Shown here: one piece after another, positions 12,089-24,239 of the stretch | How the letters are laid out: each line of letters begins with the position of its first letter | Numbering within the stretch: position 1 is the stretch's first letter | NCBI RefSeq assembly: GCF_026745355.1 | Contig: NC_079202.1 | Span: 5,539,158-5,603,157 of the forward strand | Direction: 5' to 3' | Length of the DNA: 64,000 nt | DNA from: Beta vulgaris subsp. vulgaris | Lineage: Eukaryota > Streptophyta > Magnoliopsida > Caryophyllales > Amaranthaceae | Notes under the pieces: generated by a model | Seen by the model: the letters and a program-made list of their open reading frames with translations, nothing else | What the model was told of the DNA's origin: nothing | The model's database searches: none | Program-made: the position numbers and the translations under genes

Positions 12089-12090
12089 TA

Positions 12091-12344
12091 CTCCCCCCGT
12101 CTTAAAATATAATTTTCATTTCATTTTTTATAGTCTATTTTTATAATCTTTGACCAAATATTTTCATTGATGTATACGATAAAACATATTCATGTGAGAT
12201 CTCATTAGATTCATCTTAATGTGTAGCTTTATAATATCGATTTTTTAAATTTCTATTAATACGTAACTAAGGATATTAATAGTCAAAGTTACGTGTTGGA
12301 AACCTTGTAAAAAGAAACGGGAACTATATTTTGAGACGAGAAAG
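12091..12344. mobile_element. Stowaway MITE (Tc1/mariner)
   Basis: Termini are CTCCCCCCGTCTTAAAATAT on the left and the complementary ATATTTTGAGACGAGAAAG on the right. TA target duplications lie at 12089-12090 and 12345-12346. The interior is AT-rich and non-coding. Confidence 0.8.
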
Positions 12345-12950
12345 TACTAATAACGCAATATACTTCCTCAATTTTTTTAGCTACAATGTCTTTTTTATTT
12401 GTTTGTTTCCCATGCATAGCTTTTGACATTTATATTTTTAATTAGGTATTAGATTTGAGTCGGAACTATTACAAATTTATTGAATTGAAAATTTTGGCAC
12501 TTTAAAAAGTAATTGGAATCAGTAAAAGTTAGGATTTTAAAAAACTCTAGATATCTGATTACCTAAAAAACAATTAATGCGCTTTACGACTTACTCAACT
12601 CTTACCTAAAGAGGAAGGGATTTTAGAAGATATTGGTATAAGTTGCAAATCTGAACTACCCATCACATGCTTAGGTACCTACATACCAGTAGAGAATCAT
12701 TAAACAAATTGGTAAATATGGTTAATTAATAGACTAACAATGGTATTGTTGATAACGATCAATATTTCTATATTTTCTTGGTTGTTAAGGATCCTTGCAT
12801 CTAGCAGTTCCTAACTTCCATGTGCCCCAATAATTGCAGAGCATCTTAATTCTTAGCTCACCAGTCTCAAATTCTCCAATTCTAACTTAACTTACTACAA
12901 TGTCACATATCAATCTATTAATTTATCAGGGGGAAAAGTGTATCGAATAC
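12345..12950. other. AT-rich DNA with one further Stowaway-like end
   Basis: A second Stowaway-type left end (ACTTCCTCAATTTTTTTAGC) begins near 12363, but no right end was matched. No gene was found. Confidence 0.35.
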
Positions 12951-13014
12951 TTGAATAAGTGTATCGAATACTTGAAGAAATTCATGTGACCCGCTACCAA
13001 TTTTTCAGCTAATG

Positions 13015-13520
13015 TATCGTATTTTGGTATGGAATAAATGTTGTTGAAGTGAATCGGCATTACTTAATCACGTATACCGGTTTGAAGTCCTACAAGACAT
13101 GATGTAAGCTAACCTCGAGAGATTTATCCGAGATACCCCCCTCCGATGCCTAAGTCAATAAAGGTTAAAAGTCGGTATATCTCAAATAGAGTATATTAGT
13201 ATATGTGAACATACCTTATGACTCAGATCATGGATATTTATAGGAGCAGACAATGTCCCAAGCTAGGTAGGACACTGCTCCTATTGGTTGGATATAATTC
13301 TATCCTCTTTTGATACTTATCTTTAGGCCCATAGTTGAGTATGGACTAGATCATGCCCAAGATCATTAAGATGGCGCAAGTGTGTGGCACTGCCAGGATG
13401 TCTGATAAGGACCTGTATAATAGGAAAACCGATATCATATACATTTCCACCCGGACAGGTTGGTTTTACCATGACGGTCAATAGGCAGTTCGATTAGACT
13501 GGTAGGGATCTTGACAACCC
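13015..13520 (-). mobile_element. Tat-type Gypsy LTR fragment
   Basis: On the minus strand the segment shows GTTGTCAAGATCCC near its start, a TATA-like CTATAAATATCC near 13240, then the phrase GACTTAGGCATCGGAGG, which I recognise as common in the LTRs of Tat/Ogre-type Gypsy elements. No second LTR, primer site or coding region of the same element was found next to it, so it may be a solo or truncated LTR. Exact ends are uncertain. Confidence 0.5.
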
Positions 13521-13639
13521 CATACATAACGAGATTTTCCTTCTATCCCCTCTTTCATATTTTTTGGTTTCTAGTTTGGTCTTTAGTTCATTACTTTTTA
13601 AACTTGTAAATATTTTAAGTTAGATTATCATAAACTCCT

Positions 13640-14095
13640 TATTTTTGGAGTGTTCTATTGATTAATATTTACATGGTAACAATAATCAAATCCTAACTAT
13701 GTTAGGAAATTTAAATAATATAAGAGTTATGCTACACAAAGTACATGCTAATCAAATGAGAAAATATGATTCTACTATCAGACCCCGCGATCATAGCGGG
13801 AGGAGGTCAACTCTAAGACAGGATCTGAGATTCGTAAATAGTTATCGAGGTTGGTCCTTTGTGAATATGTCTGCAAACTGAAATTGGGAAGGAACACGAC
13901 GAACCTGAACCTGACATAATGGAACCTTCGTCTGAACAAAGTGAATATTCTCCTTAACTTTCGAGTGTTCCATTGATCAATATTTATATGGATTACAACA
14001 ATCAAATCCTCACTATATTAAGAATCCAAACAATATAAGAGTTATGCTATACAAAGTATATCCTAATCAGATGAGAAAATATTATTCTAAATATT
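13640..14095 (-). pseudogene. Copia RNase H C-terminal scrap between direct repeats
   Basis: On the minus strand, 13780-13950 encodes the end of a Copia RNase H domain, with VPSQFQFADIFTK as the signature. It lies between two direct repeats of about 135 bases (13640-13775 and 13955-14095) that share TATAAGAGTTATGCTA and GAGAAAATATTATTCT-like stretches at roughly 85 percent identity by eye. The repeats could be a local duplication of the flank or degraded LTR pieces. Confidence 0.5.
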
Positions 14096-14607
14096 ATCTC
14101 AATCACTTTAATATATGGTGAACTGGGGGATTTATGTTTTATGCTTTCATTTTGAGATTTATTGATGATCTATTTAATTTTATTTTTGAAGTGGTAACCT
14201 ACATAAATTAAAGATAATGGTTAGTGGTTGTCTTCTGAATGTGAACAAAAGTAGGTTTAAATTTTTTTTATTCCACAAAGACAGAGATATAATTAAATTT
14301 TCTAGCTAGTAAAAAAGATATAATTTAAATACTTCACGTGTACCAAGAACTCTTTGTTGAAAAAAAATTATATTAGAAAAGAAAACACTTTAAAAGCGTG
14401 GTTAATATCACAAATATCAAATGGTGTTAGATGGAGAAAGTACAAACTAAGCTAAAAAATTATTTATATATTTATTATATCTTTGATATATATTTTACCA
14501 TACCAAAGAAAGTTACTAATTTTACACTGATATTCTCTCTTCTAAATTCTATAGTCATAAGAAAAAGTTTCAATCAACAACGATCTGGTACGTCATAAGT
14601 GGATCAG
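14096..14607. other. AT-rich intergenic DNA, nothing recognised
   Basis: No gene and no clear transposon end was seen. Sequence at 14586-14606 resembles 16065-16087 and may be a diverged target duplication of the retroposon between them. Confidence 0.4.
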
Positions 14608-16065
14608 AACGAACATAAACCATATTCTCTTTGCCCCCAAAAAACAAAACCCTAGAAACCCTTTAAAGTCATTCGTCGCGTGGAGGCTCGCTGGTGGTCC
14701 CAGGGCCCCCGGAAAGCCTGCTTCTTGTTCTCTTCTTCTTCCCCGTTGAGGTCACCAGCGAGCCTACTTCTTATTCTCTTCTTCGCCAGGTTGTTAGTCG
14801 TTGTTCCCTATCGTTCTCCTCTCTTCTGGTCTCTCCCGCTGTGTTCCCTCCCCTGCTTCGACGTTGTTCCCTTCCCGCTCCCTAGGTTTCATGCGTCTCC
14901 CCTCCCTTCTCCCTCAAGTTCGTGCGTCTCCCCTCCCCACTTCCCCGGTTATCGCGAGTCTCCCCCTTCCCTATTTAGTGAGTCTCTCCCTTCCCCTATT
15001 TAGTGAGTCTCCCCCCATCCTCTAGTTACGTGACTCTCCTTCTGTTTTTCACCTGATCTTCTAGTGAAGATTCGAAGTTGAAAGTGGCTTTTTGGTATGG
15101 TGATAAGTTTTTTAGTTCTGGTTGGTGTCTTAGTGAGTATCCCCTTCCCTATTCCCCGTTTGTGCGTCTCCTCCTTTCACTTCCCCCTGGTTCTCGAGCT
15201 TCCCTTCCCCCTTCCCTATTCCCTTGGTTTTCGGGCTTCTCCTCCCCCCCAGGTTGTTGGGCGTCCCCACCCTAGTTATATTAGATATATATGTGATAGC
15301 TTTTATTTTAGTATGCATGGTAGATCTCCAAATAGTTGGAGTAATTTGTTTCATTGGAGTTGGCAGAAGTTGTTCTTCATGATTGGTTGTGGACATCACA
15401 AAGTCATTGTCAGTTGGATAAGGATGATTCTACCTTATAAGTTTCTAAGGGTTGTGAGCGTGGACGAGATGATGACTTCATAGTTTGGATGTGTGTTTTC
15501 CAGTTTCTGAAATCAGAGTTGTGTTCGAGAGCTCAACATGTTTAAAGCTCTTCTTAGATTGGCATTGATCTTTATGATCCTTGCCTTGAGAGAATGAGAT
15601 CTAAAGGCGGCACCCAGTTGCATCTGGTGGTTTTCAGCATACCAACTCAAATGGATTTCTTCTACCTCAAGGAGAAACCTGCAATACTCTCTCAAGAGAG
15701 TAATGAGTCAACGTGGCTCTTCAAAAAACCATGAACCAAAAATTCCAATCGACAGAAGGTTGTTGGGATTGCTCATGTGGTGAAATGTGAAACTCGTTAT
15801 TGATTGCTAATTGTCAGAATCGTGATTGAGATTCTCTTCTTCCACCACTTCCATCACTTTTGCCTCAATCATCACAATCATTGAACAACAACAACCTCCA
15901 TAACATGCGCCTTTTTATTAGATTTACTTGTTTTTGTTTTCTATGGTTTGTAAGAGCTAATAAACTCCTTTAGATCTTGTTTGCTTTGCTTTATGTTTGA
16001 TTGTAATAGTATTAGGATGTACTTCATTTTTTATTTAATACACGTTTTCTCGTTGTATAAAAAAT
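14608..16065 (+). mobile_element. Putative non-autonomous L1-type retroposon with pyrimidine-rich leader
   Basis: The left part has AACCCTAGAAACCC followed by about 600 bases of C/T-rich DNA in which the phrase (C/G)GTCTCCCC-TTCCC recurs about every 30 bases. The right part ends with a 3'-UTR-like segment (TAATAAACTCC, then TTTTTTATTTAATACACG) and a short A run at 16057. GATCTGGTACGTCA on the left and GATCTAGTAGGTCA on the right may be a diverged target duplication. No reverse transcriptase was seen. The structure parallels the better supported retroposon at 31007-31642. Open frames in the C/T-rich part are composition artefacts. Confidence 0.4.
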
Positions 16066-17870
16066 GATCTAGTAGGTCAACGTGTGGCTTACATCTTTTT
16101 AGATGCAAATACTACATTAGCACACAATTCCTATTTACTATTGCTAAGTCCAAGCCAATTTCAATAAATACTTTTCTTGTCCTAATATCACATCATAATT
16201 GTAAATTTTATTTTCTAAAAGTTACTTTGTTAAAGTTGGACCACAATTATTAATTCTGCCCCATAAACATTAGTTAGAGTTCAATAAGAAGTATCAATCG
16301 TATATTTAAAAAGATATTGTTCTACAACTACTTTTTTAAAAAAAATAATGACCACCTTATGAGTCACAAAGTGAAGTGACCTATTGATAATGTTTCTCCT
16401 AGTCATAAGTCTTATATTTAGATGCTTGATAATAGCTATAACCTCTCCAAATATAGTTAATGTTTATGATTCTATTTTCCAATGTACCATTAATGGTGAA
16501 AGTGATTGAAAGAAACCATCAAAATCTCCTTACAAAATCATGCCTTAATCTTAATAAAGTGTTGAAATATTTATAGTTAAACATATTTGTTAGGCATACA
16601 TGTGATGGCGTTATAAGGGAATTGTATAGTTTGAATTTTATAGAGGATTAATAATTTAAAATTTTCAGATTTTAGTTAGGTGCAACTGCACCACTTATAG
16701 CGATGCATCCGCACCTAGTTGTCTATAAAAATCTAAAGGTGGCAGAAACTTTGTTCCTCCTGCACCACTTATAACGGTATGCCTGTACATATTTTGGTGC
16801 TCCCGCAACTATGCCAAAAACACGATTTTTCACTTTTTTGATGTCTTTTAGTGTATTTTCCCTATATTATTAAGAGGGGTGTATCATATGTAAAGAATCA
16901 TATCTAATCATTCTCATACTTGCTTAGAGAAGTTATCTTAGAATTCTAGCTTCTTGTGTTCTTGAGATGATTTAACAATCAAATTCTTGTAGGAAATGGA
17001 CTTGACATCAACCAAGTTCTCTATTTGTTTTCTTCGTATCTCATAACTCGTTGATAACTGGGATCAGTAAATTACTTATAAAAAATAGTATCTAATAGAC
17101 CAATATGTGCTTGAAAGAACCATCTAATTTCCTTTATTATCATATACACATCTAACATAAAGTGAGGTTGAGAAAATATAATCACTAGTTTTGAATTGAG
17201 GATATGAAGGAAATTTTCTATTATACATCTGTATATTCTATAGCATATGAGAAAAAAAGATGATTATCTTTGACGTATATACATACTCATGATAAAGTGG
17301 AATACTGTTTGGAACTTTGGATGTTTTGGCCTTTTGGGAGATGAAATACCACAAAATGAACCTGTTCAGTGAACGATTGCATATCACAATCCAAGAATTC
17401 AAAATTGGTGCAGTGGGCGGAGGTTGCACTAAATACCCTATGTACCAAATACTAGGATCTATAAATAAAATACTCACTAATATTAGAAGTGAGGTCCAAT
17501 GTTGAAACTAAAGTGAATATCTAGAATGATCAACGACTTTTGACTTTGAGTAATACCACATGGAAGGAGAACTATTATGCATTATGATGACATGGACATC
17601 AAACATGGCATGTTGTTATTGCAGTATTACTAATGCTAATGCTACTCGTAATGCTTATGCTATACTAACAAAACATAGGAGTATCTAATGGTCCACACGG
17701 AATATCAAACAACTCCATTTGACTTGTTCAATCGGAAATCTGAACACAAAACAACAATATATTAGCACTTCCCATTTCCAATTATCGAAAGCAACATTTA
17801 TCAAAACAGATTCTATTTTTGAAGTTTTGGATCATAAATTGAAGGTCGGAGGATACATTTATGAAACTAA
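16066..17870. other. AT-rich intergenic DNA, nothing recognised
   Basis: No coding region or terminal repeat could be supported. A phrase CACCACTTATA-CG occurs twice, at 16690 and 16763, within a locally duplicated stretch. Confidence 0.35.
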
Positions 17871-19171
17871 ATTATAGCTTTAGACATGATACACCTTCAT
17901 TGTCATACTCGATTACTCAGTCCATTTACATAAATAGGAATAAAGAAAATACAACCAAAAATAACAAAGGGAACGATAGTGGAAATTTCGCCAAGGCGGA
18001 AAATGTTACTCTAAATTTCAACTAAACATTATCATAAAGACACAATATCATACTAAACCTACCTCAAATGAGTTTATCCATCCATAGCAAAACAACATCT
18101 AGAGATCCCGAAACATAAACACTTCATCTAAAATCACTTGTGGCAAAACAAGTAAAACAGTACTACTTCACAACTATAAGACTAAAAGTTTTTCTATTAT
18201 CCTCATAGATATCATCTACTAAAACAAAAATAACAAACTTAGTAAATCTCTCAAAATGCACTTGTCGAGCCCGAACTATTATAAGTCTAGCCTTCCAAGC
18301 CATCTGCAATTATAAAGAAATAACAAGTAATCCACAATCAGTATGTAGTAACTAGCAGTTCTCCCACAACAAACAATATCAAGATAGCATTAGAAATAAA
18401 CTTTAATCATCAAGAAGACATCAGACCATACTCCACTCAGCAATTAATCACATAGAACTCTATACTACTTCACATGAAAACAAAGGCGGTAAGCATGAAT
18501 TATATAAATAAAAGAATAACATCAACTTGTTCTCACATTCATATATCACAATAACAAACAATAGAGTAGTACATAAGAAACGAGAAAAAGAGCAGACCGA
18601 CAATTGTAAACCACTTCCTAAAATTTGTTAGATCGCAACCTCCCGATAGCCTACGAACTTACATTCTCTACTATTTGTATCTAAGAATGACCAAACTCTC
18701 GATGTAGGATACTACCCATCTCCGAACTTCCTGACCTATCGGACGACAACGACTAACCTAGGTTTAACCCCCTAGATTGCAACCCATGTAGTTAGCATGT
18801 TCTTCATCGGGAACTACATCTATCATTCCAAATTTCCTACATCTATCCTTCCGGATATCTTACATCTCAAAGTGAAATATGTTAAAAAAAATTCAAATCA
18901 AATTATATTATCACTAAAACAATAGGGATGCCCAATGGCCTTACACACATTTAAGCACAAACAACTAGGATCGCATACCCAAGTAAATCCAAATTCCAAA
19001 ATCATCACATTTCCATAATTCTCATCAAAATATAACAATAACCAAAATCCTCAAGCAACAACCATACTCATAACACCATATTAAAACATGAATCAACATA
19101 CTCACACCAAGACTATTAAATTATATTACATACAAATAACCCACTAACATCACCAAATTCACTTCCAAAGA
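17871..19171 (-). mobile_element. Left part of an old Gypsy-type LTR region, split by Copia
   Basis: The segment is non-coding. It resembles Gypsy LTR/UTR DNA in its CTCCCGATAGCC, CTCTCGATGTAGG and repeated CTTCCGGATATC-like phrases near 18640-18860. The Copia insertion at 19177 interrupts it, and the right part resumes at 24240. The minus-strand orientation is inferred from the LTR-like start TGTAACACTCCG at 25661. The left boundary was not found. Confidence 0.35.
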
Positions 19172-19176
19172 GATAC

Positions 19177-19403
19177 TATGAAGAATAAAAGAGTAGTTAG
19201 TTACATTCTGTTATTCAGTTATTGTAATAACATAAGTTTGTTATTCTCTAACTGATTTCAGTTCTCTCTATTATAGCTAGAGTATAAAAGAGATGTAAGC
19301 TCAATTCATTCCTTTGTAATAAACATCTCTCAATCTTAATAGACTTCTTTTCTTCTGCCATTTTCTCTCTCTAAGAACGCTTGTAAGAGTTCTCTAATTC
19401 TCA
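19177..19403 (+). repeat. 5' LTR of the Copia element
   Basis: It spans from TATGAAGAATAAAAG to TTCTAATTCTCA-type sequence and carries a TATA-like GTATAAAAGAG (about 19282) and a polyadenylation-like AATAAA near 19318. It differs from the 3' LTR by an extra TTAG near 19197 and about ten base changes. Confidence 0.95.
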
Positions 19404-19415
19404 TGGTATTAGAGC
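19404..19415 (+). other. Copia primer binding site
   Basis: TGGTATTAGAGC follows the 5' LTR directly and matches the standard plant Copia site for initiator tRNA-Met with one change (TGGTATCAGAGC). Confidence 0.9.
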
Positions 19416-19521
19416 AGATTCGATCAACCTAAGATCAATCGCTTAAATAATTTCATTTCTTCTTTTCCGCTTAAATCAATTGAGTTGATCATCTTTTGAT
19501 CTTCTCAAATTTCTTGCAAAA

Positions 19522-20518
19522 ATGGTGGAAATTACACACGATTCTGGCGAACAATCTGAAGAAAAACAGAATTCATTGAATTCCTCAAATACTCACAGTG
19601 TAAGTATTGCTTACAATGATCCTTATTTCATAACTAGTTCAGATCAAACTGTGAACAGACTTCTTGCAGTAAATCTCATTGGAAGCAATTTTATTAGATG
19701 GAAACGAAACGTTAAAAGAGCTTTTGATTGCTAAAAACAAATTAGAATTTCTTGATGGAAGTATTCCTAAACCTGATGAATCTGATAAAGATTATAATCA
19801 TTGGATGAGATGCAATTATTTGCTAACATGCTGGTTAGTGAATTCTATGAGTGAAGAAATTGGTGAGAACTTCACTTTTGTCGAAAATTCTGCACAATTA
19901 TGGCGTGAGATTTGTGAATGTTATGGTCAATGTAATGGACCACAGATCTATCAGTTAAAACATAAAATAGATAGTCTCAGACAAGAGAATCAGTCTATTA
20001 TGAACTATTATGGCAAATTAAAGAGGTGTTGGGATGAGCTTCAGAATTTGTGAAGTTTTCCTTCTTGTACATGTGGAATTTTATCCAAATGCAGCTGTAA
20101 TTTCTTGAAACGAGTATATGATGTTGAATCAGAAGAAAAATTGATGTAGTTCTTGTTAGGCTTGAATAGTGGCTTTGATAATGCCATTAATAGTATCCTA
20201 GCTATGGATCCTCTACCTTCTCTTAGTAGAGCTTTTTATTTAGCTCAACAAATGGAGAAACAGAAGGAGGTTAGTGGATTGAATGTTGGACCAGGGAATC
20301 ATGAAATGAATGCATTAGCAGTTCAAAAACAATCTTATCATGATAGGGACAAATATAAGAAAGATTGGAAGAAAGACAAGCAAGAGAAGTTTTGTGAGTA
20401 TTGCAAGAAACATGGACATACTAAGGATGTATGTTTCAAGCTCAAAGGATATCCAGTTTGGTTCACGAAGAAGCCTGGAAATGGAAAACTTGCTGCACAT
20501 GTATCTGTTAACACATAA
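19522..20518 (+). pseudogene. Copia gag, broken
   Basis: The N-terminus starts at ATG 19522. The frame shifts near 19700 and continues through 19679-20053, with a TGA at 20051. A third open piece is 20153-20518. Conserved gag features are the WKRNVKRAF-type segment, WRE-CECYGQ around 19905, and the zinc knuckle CEYCKKHGHTKDVC at about 20396-20437. The gag packages the element RNA. Frameshifts and stops make this copy non-functional. Confidence 0.85.
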
Positions 20519-20599
20519 GACTACATTGTTGATAATCCTCTTGAGTATAATGTAGTTGGTCCTTCTCAGTCAAATGAGAGTGGTAGTACTTCTAATTCA

Positions 20600-23500
20600 A
20601 TGATGATGCAGTCCATAGTACAAGAAGTGATGAGAGCTATGAAAAGGAAGCAGGTTGTTGGAGACTCTTCCAACAGTCCTGGATGTTCATATGCTAACTA
20701 TGTAGGTATTACTTCTAATTCTGCTTTGTTTTCAAGCACTTGGATAGTGGATTCAGGTGCAACTGATCACATGATATTTGATGATAGTTTGTTTGTGCAT
20801 AAAAAGAAGTTACATAGTTTGGTGGAAATTGGTCTTCCTGATGGAAGTTGTTCTTATGTGGCTGAAACTGGTAGTGTAAAGATCAATGATGATTTGTTTC
20901 TTGAAGATGTATTGTATGTGCCAAATTTTAAACATAATATGCTTTCCATAGGAAAATTGACAGCTAATTCTAATATTGAAGTAGTGTTTTGTGCAAACAA
21001 GTGTGTTTTCTATGATCCTAAACACTCATCTAAAATTCTAACTATAGGTTCTAAACATAAAAGCTTATATACTCTTCATTCATCATCATCTATCAATTTT
21101 ACTCATACTTCTTTACTTACTACAGCTACTAATATAGCAGTAGTGAATTCTATCCCTTCAAAAAGAAAACATCTTACAAATGCAGAAGTTCACTTACTTC
21201 ATGCAAGATTGGGCCACATTTCTTTATCCAAAATAAAACATATCTGTTCATGTAATCATTTGAATGAATATTTTTGTGAAATTTGTGTTTTTGCTAAACA
21301 TCATAAAACTCCTTTCCCAAGAAGTTTAAGTAGAGCATCTCATTGTTTTGCTCTAATCCACATAGACCTCTGGGGTCCTTATAAAGCTAAAACCATGTCA
21401 GGAGCTTCATACTTTCTAACCATCCTTGATGGTCATAGTAGATGTACATGGACTTATCTCTTACACAATAAAATGCAAGTATACAGAACCATATCTTCTT
21501 TCATCTTACAAACTGAAACTCGGTTCAATACCAAATTCAAGATTATAAGATCTGACAATGATACAGAAATCATCCAAGACCAATGCCTTACTCTTTTTCA
21601 AAACAAAGGTATCATACACCAAACTAGTATTGTAGGAAGACCACAAAAAAATGGGCGTGTAGAAAGAAAACATAGGCACTTATTGGAGGTTGCTAGATCT
21701 CTCAAATTTCAAGCCAACTTGCCTACTAAGTTTTGGGGTGACTACTTACTTAAGCAACTTTTCTTATCAATTTGATGCCTTCTTCTGTCATAGATTGGAA
21801 GACACCCTCTGAGATCTTATTTCAAAAACCTCCAGATTATTCTTTCTTAAAGGTCTTTGGTTGTCAATGTTTGCCTACAATATAGACAGTAACAAAGATA
21901 AATTTAGTCCAAGAGCTATAAGATGCATATTCATTGGCTATCCTTTTGGTCAAAAAGGATATAAGATCTATGATATGGGTTCTCATCACAAATGTTTTGT
22001 CACTCGAGATGTTGTTTTTCAAGAACACATCTTTCCTTTTCATTCCAAATCTCTTGTTCTTCCATCTTCTGATATGCCTATTGTTTCTTTCAACAATCAA
22101 AGTTCTTCTTTTACTGCTACACCTTTCGATCATGGTATTTCTTCTCTTTCTATTAATTATCCCTCTCATTCTGTTCAGAATTCTCATTCACTTGATTCTC
22201 CTTCTCCTTTTGTTCAAGATTCTCCCATTATTAATCACAACTTTTCTGATTGTTCACAACAGTCCACCCCTGTCATTAATCATCCTATTATTCATTCTAG
22301 TTCTCCTATTCCCATTCATAATGATAACATGGTAATTCCTGTTATTAGACAATCTACTAGACTTAGTAAACCTCCTACTAAGTACAAGGATTTTGGGTGT
22401 CCTACCCTTCCTATTTCTTCTCATTCTGACTTATTTCATGTTCAAATCCACAACACTTGTTTGCATGAACCTACATCATATAAGGAGGCTAACAAATTTC
22501 CTGAGTGGAGAGAGGCTATGCAACAAGAGTTAAAGGCTCTTGAAATGAACCAAAATTGGGTGTTAACTACTTTACCTGTTGGCAAAAGAGCAATTGGTTC
22601 CAAATGGGTCTTTAAAATTAAACACAAGGCAAATGGGAGTATTGAAAGGTACAAGGACAGGTTAGTTGCAACTGGTTATCAACAGATTGAAGGAGAAGAT
22701 TTCACTCACACCTTTTCTCCTGTTGCTAAGATTGCTACAGTTAGAGTTGTGATCTCTCTTGCTGCTGCTAAACATTGGCCTCTATGCCAACTAGACATTA
22801 ACATGCCTTCCTCCATGGTTATTTAGAAGAGGAAGTGTATATGAAGCCACCTTTGGGCTATGATAAAGCCACTTCTGATGAGGTGTGTCATCTTAAAAGG
22901 TCTCTTTATGGCCTTAAACAGGCTTCCAGGCAATGGAATGAAGAGCTCAATAAATTTCTGGTTTCTATTGGTTTCATTCAATCTAAATAAGACTACTCCT
23001 TGTTTACTAGAGATCTTCAAGGTGAATTTATTGTTTTGCTGGTTTATGTTGATGATATGCTCTTGACTAGCACTTCACAAACACAAATTGATGAAATAAA
23101 GGTTGCTTTGGATCAAGCCTTTACTAGTAAAGACTTGGGTGAACTCAAATATTTTTTCGGGATTGAGATCATTAAAAATACCTCAGGAATCATGCTTAGC
23201 CAGAAGAAGTACATCTTGGACATGATCAAAGATTTAAATCTTGATCATTCTAGACCTGTTAGCACTCCTTTACCTAAAGGATTGGGTTTATCTACTGAAT
23301 TAGGTGATGTATTAGAGGAACCAGAACAGTACAGAAAGTTGGTTGGTAGGTTGTTGTATCTTAACATCACAAGGCTTGATTTATCTTATGCTACTCAACA
23401 CTTAAGTCAATTCTTAAGTTGTCCCAGGAAACCACATTTACAGGCAGCAATGTATGTTGTTAGATACTTAAAAAGTACTCTTCATCTTGGATTGTTTTAT

Positions 23501-24000
23501 TCTGCCACCAGTGATGATGTGGTTAAATCTTATAGTGATGCAGACTGGAGAACATGTTTGTTTACTAGCAGATCTCTAAGTGCCTACTGTATTTTTGTTG
23601 GGAATCATTTGGTGTCTTGGAAAACTAAAAAGCAGAAAACTGTCAGCAAGTCATTTGCTGAGGCAGAGTATGGAAGCATGTCTAGTACTGCTTCTAAAGT
23701 GGTTTGGCTTGAAGGATTATTGCAAGACTTAAAAGTGCATGTTTCTCTTCCTATTTATCTATACTAAGATAATACTGCTGCTGAGCACATTGCTCAGAAT
23801 CCTGTATTTCATGAAAGAACAAAACATCTAAAAAGGGACTGTCATTATGTCATGGAGCAAGTAGAAGCTGGTTTTCTACAAACTTCTCATGTTTAGAGAC
23901 AGGGACAACTTGCAGATTTGTTGACAAACGCATTACCAGGACCACATCATCAGTATCTTACTGCCAAGCTTGGACTTGTTGACTCCAATCATGTCTAGCT
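20600..24000 (+). pseudogene. Copia pol (protease, integrase, RT, RNase H), broken
   Basis: The aspartic protease shows WIVDSGATDHM near 20743. The integrase has the HHCC zinc finger (HARLGH, then CEICVFAKH, 21200-21300), catalytic Asp in HIDLWGPY (21361), Asp in RSDNDTE (21550) and Glu in NGRVERKHR (21651). The GAG_pre-like LHARLGHIS lies before it. Reverse transcriptase begins at NWVLTTLPVGKRAIG (22553) and holds YVDDML at 23046. RNase H shows SDADW (23535) and SKSFAEAEY (23648). The open pieces 20600-21775, 21861-22826, 23000-23767 and a final part to 24000 are separated by frameshifts or stops near 21775, 22800, 22989, 23765 and 23896, so the copy is dead. Domain order protease-integrase-RT-RNase H fixes it as Copia. 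Confidence 0.9.
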
Positions 24001-24011
24001 TGAAGGGGGGA

Positions 24012-24234
24012 TATGAAGAATAAAAGAGTAGTTACATTATGTTATTCAGTTATTGTTATAACAGAAGTTTGTTATTCTCTAACTGATTTCAGTTCTCTCT
24101 ATTGTAACTAGAGTATAAAAGAGATGTAAGCTCAATTCATTCCTTTGTAACAAACATATCTTAGTCTTAATAGACTTCTTTTCTTCTGCCATTTTCTCTC
24201 TCTAAGAACTCTTGTAAGAGTTCTCTAATTCTCA
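24012..24234 (+). repeat. 3' LTR of the Copia element
   Basis: It lies right after the polypurine tract and before the second GATAC target copy. It matches the 5' LTR over its full length with about ten substitutions and lacks the 4-base TTAG. Confidence 0.95.
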
Positions 24235-24239
24235 GATAC

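Larger units (their letters stand above)
19177..24234 (+). mobile_element. Nearly full-length Ty1/Copia retrotransposon, inactive
   Basis: The element has LTRs of 227 and 223 bp, a primer binding site TGGTATTAGAGC at 19404 (initiator tRNA-Met type), degraded gag and pol in the Copia order (protease, integrase, reverse transcriptase, RNase H), a polypurine tract GAAGGGGGGA at 24002-24011, and a 5-bp target duplication GATAC (19172-19176 and 24235-24239). LTR ends are TATGAAG and TTCTCA, so the start is TA and not the usual TG. About ten substitutions and one 4-bp indel separate the two LTRs by eye. The element sits inside older LTR-like DNA. Confidence 0.95.

Noticed and set aside
14680..15483. 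Several overlapping plus-strand frames rich in Ser, Pro, Leu
   Set aside because: All come from C/T-rich repeats of the retroposon; three frames are open at once and none shows a family motif.
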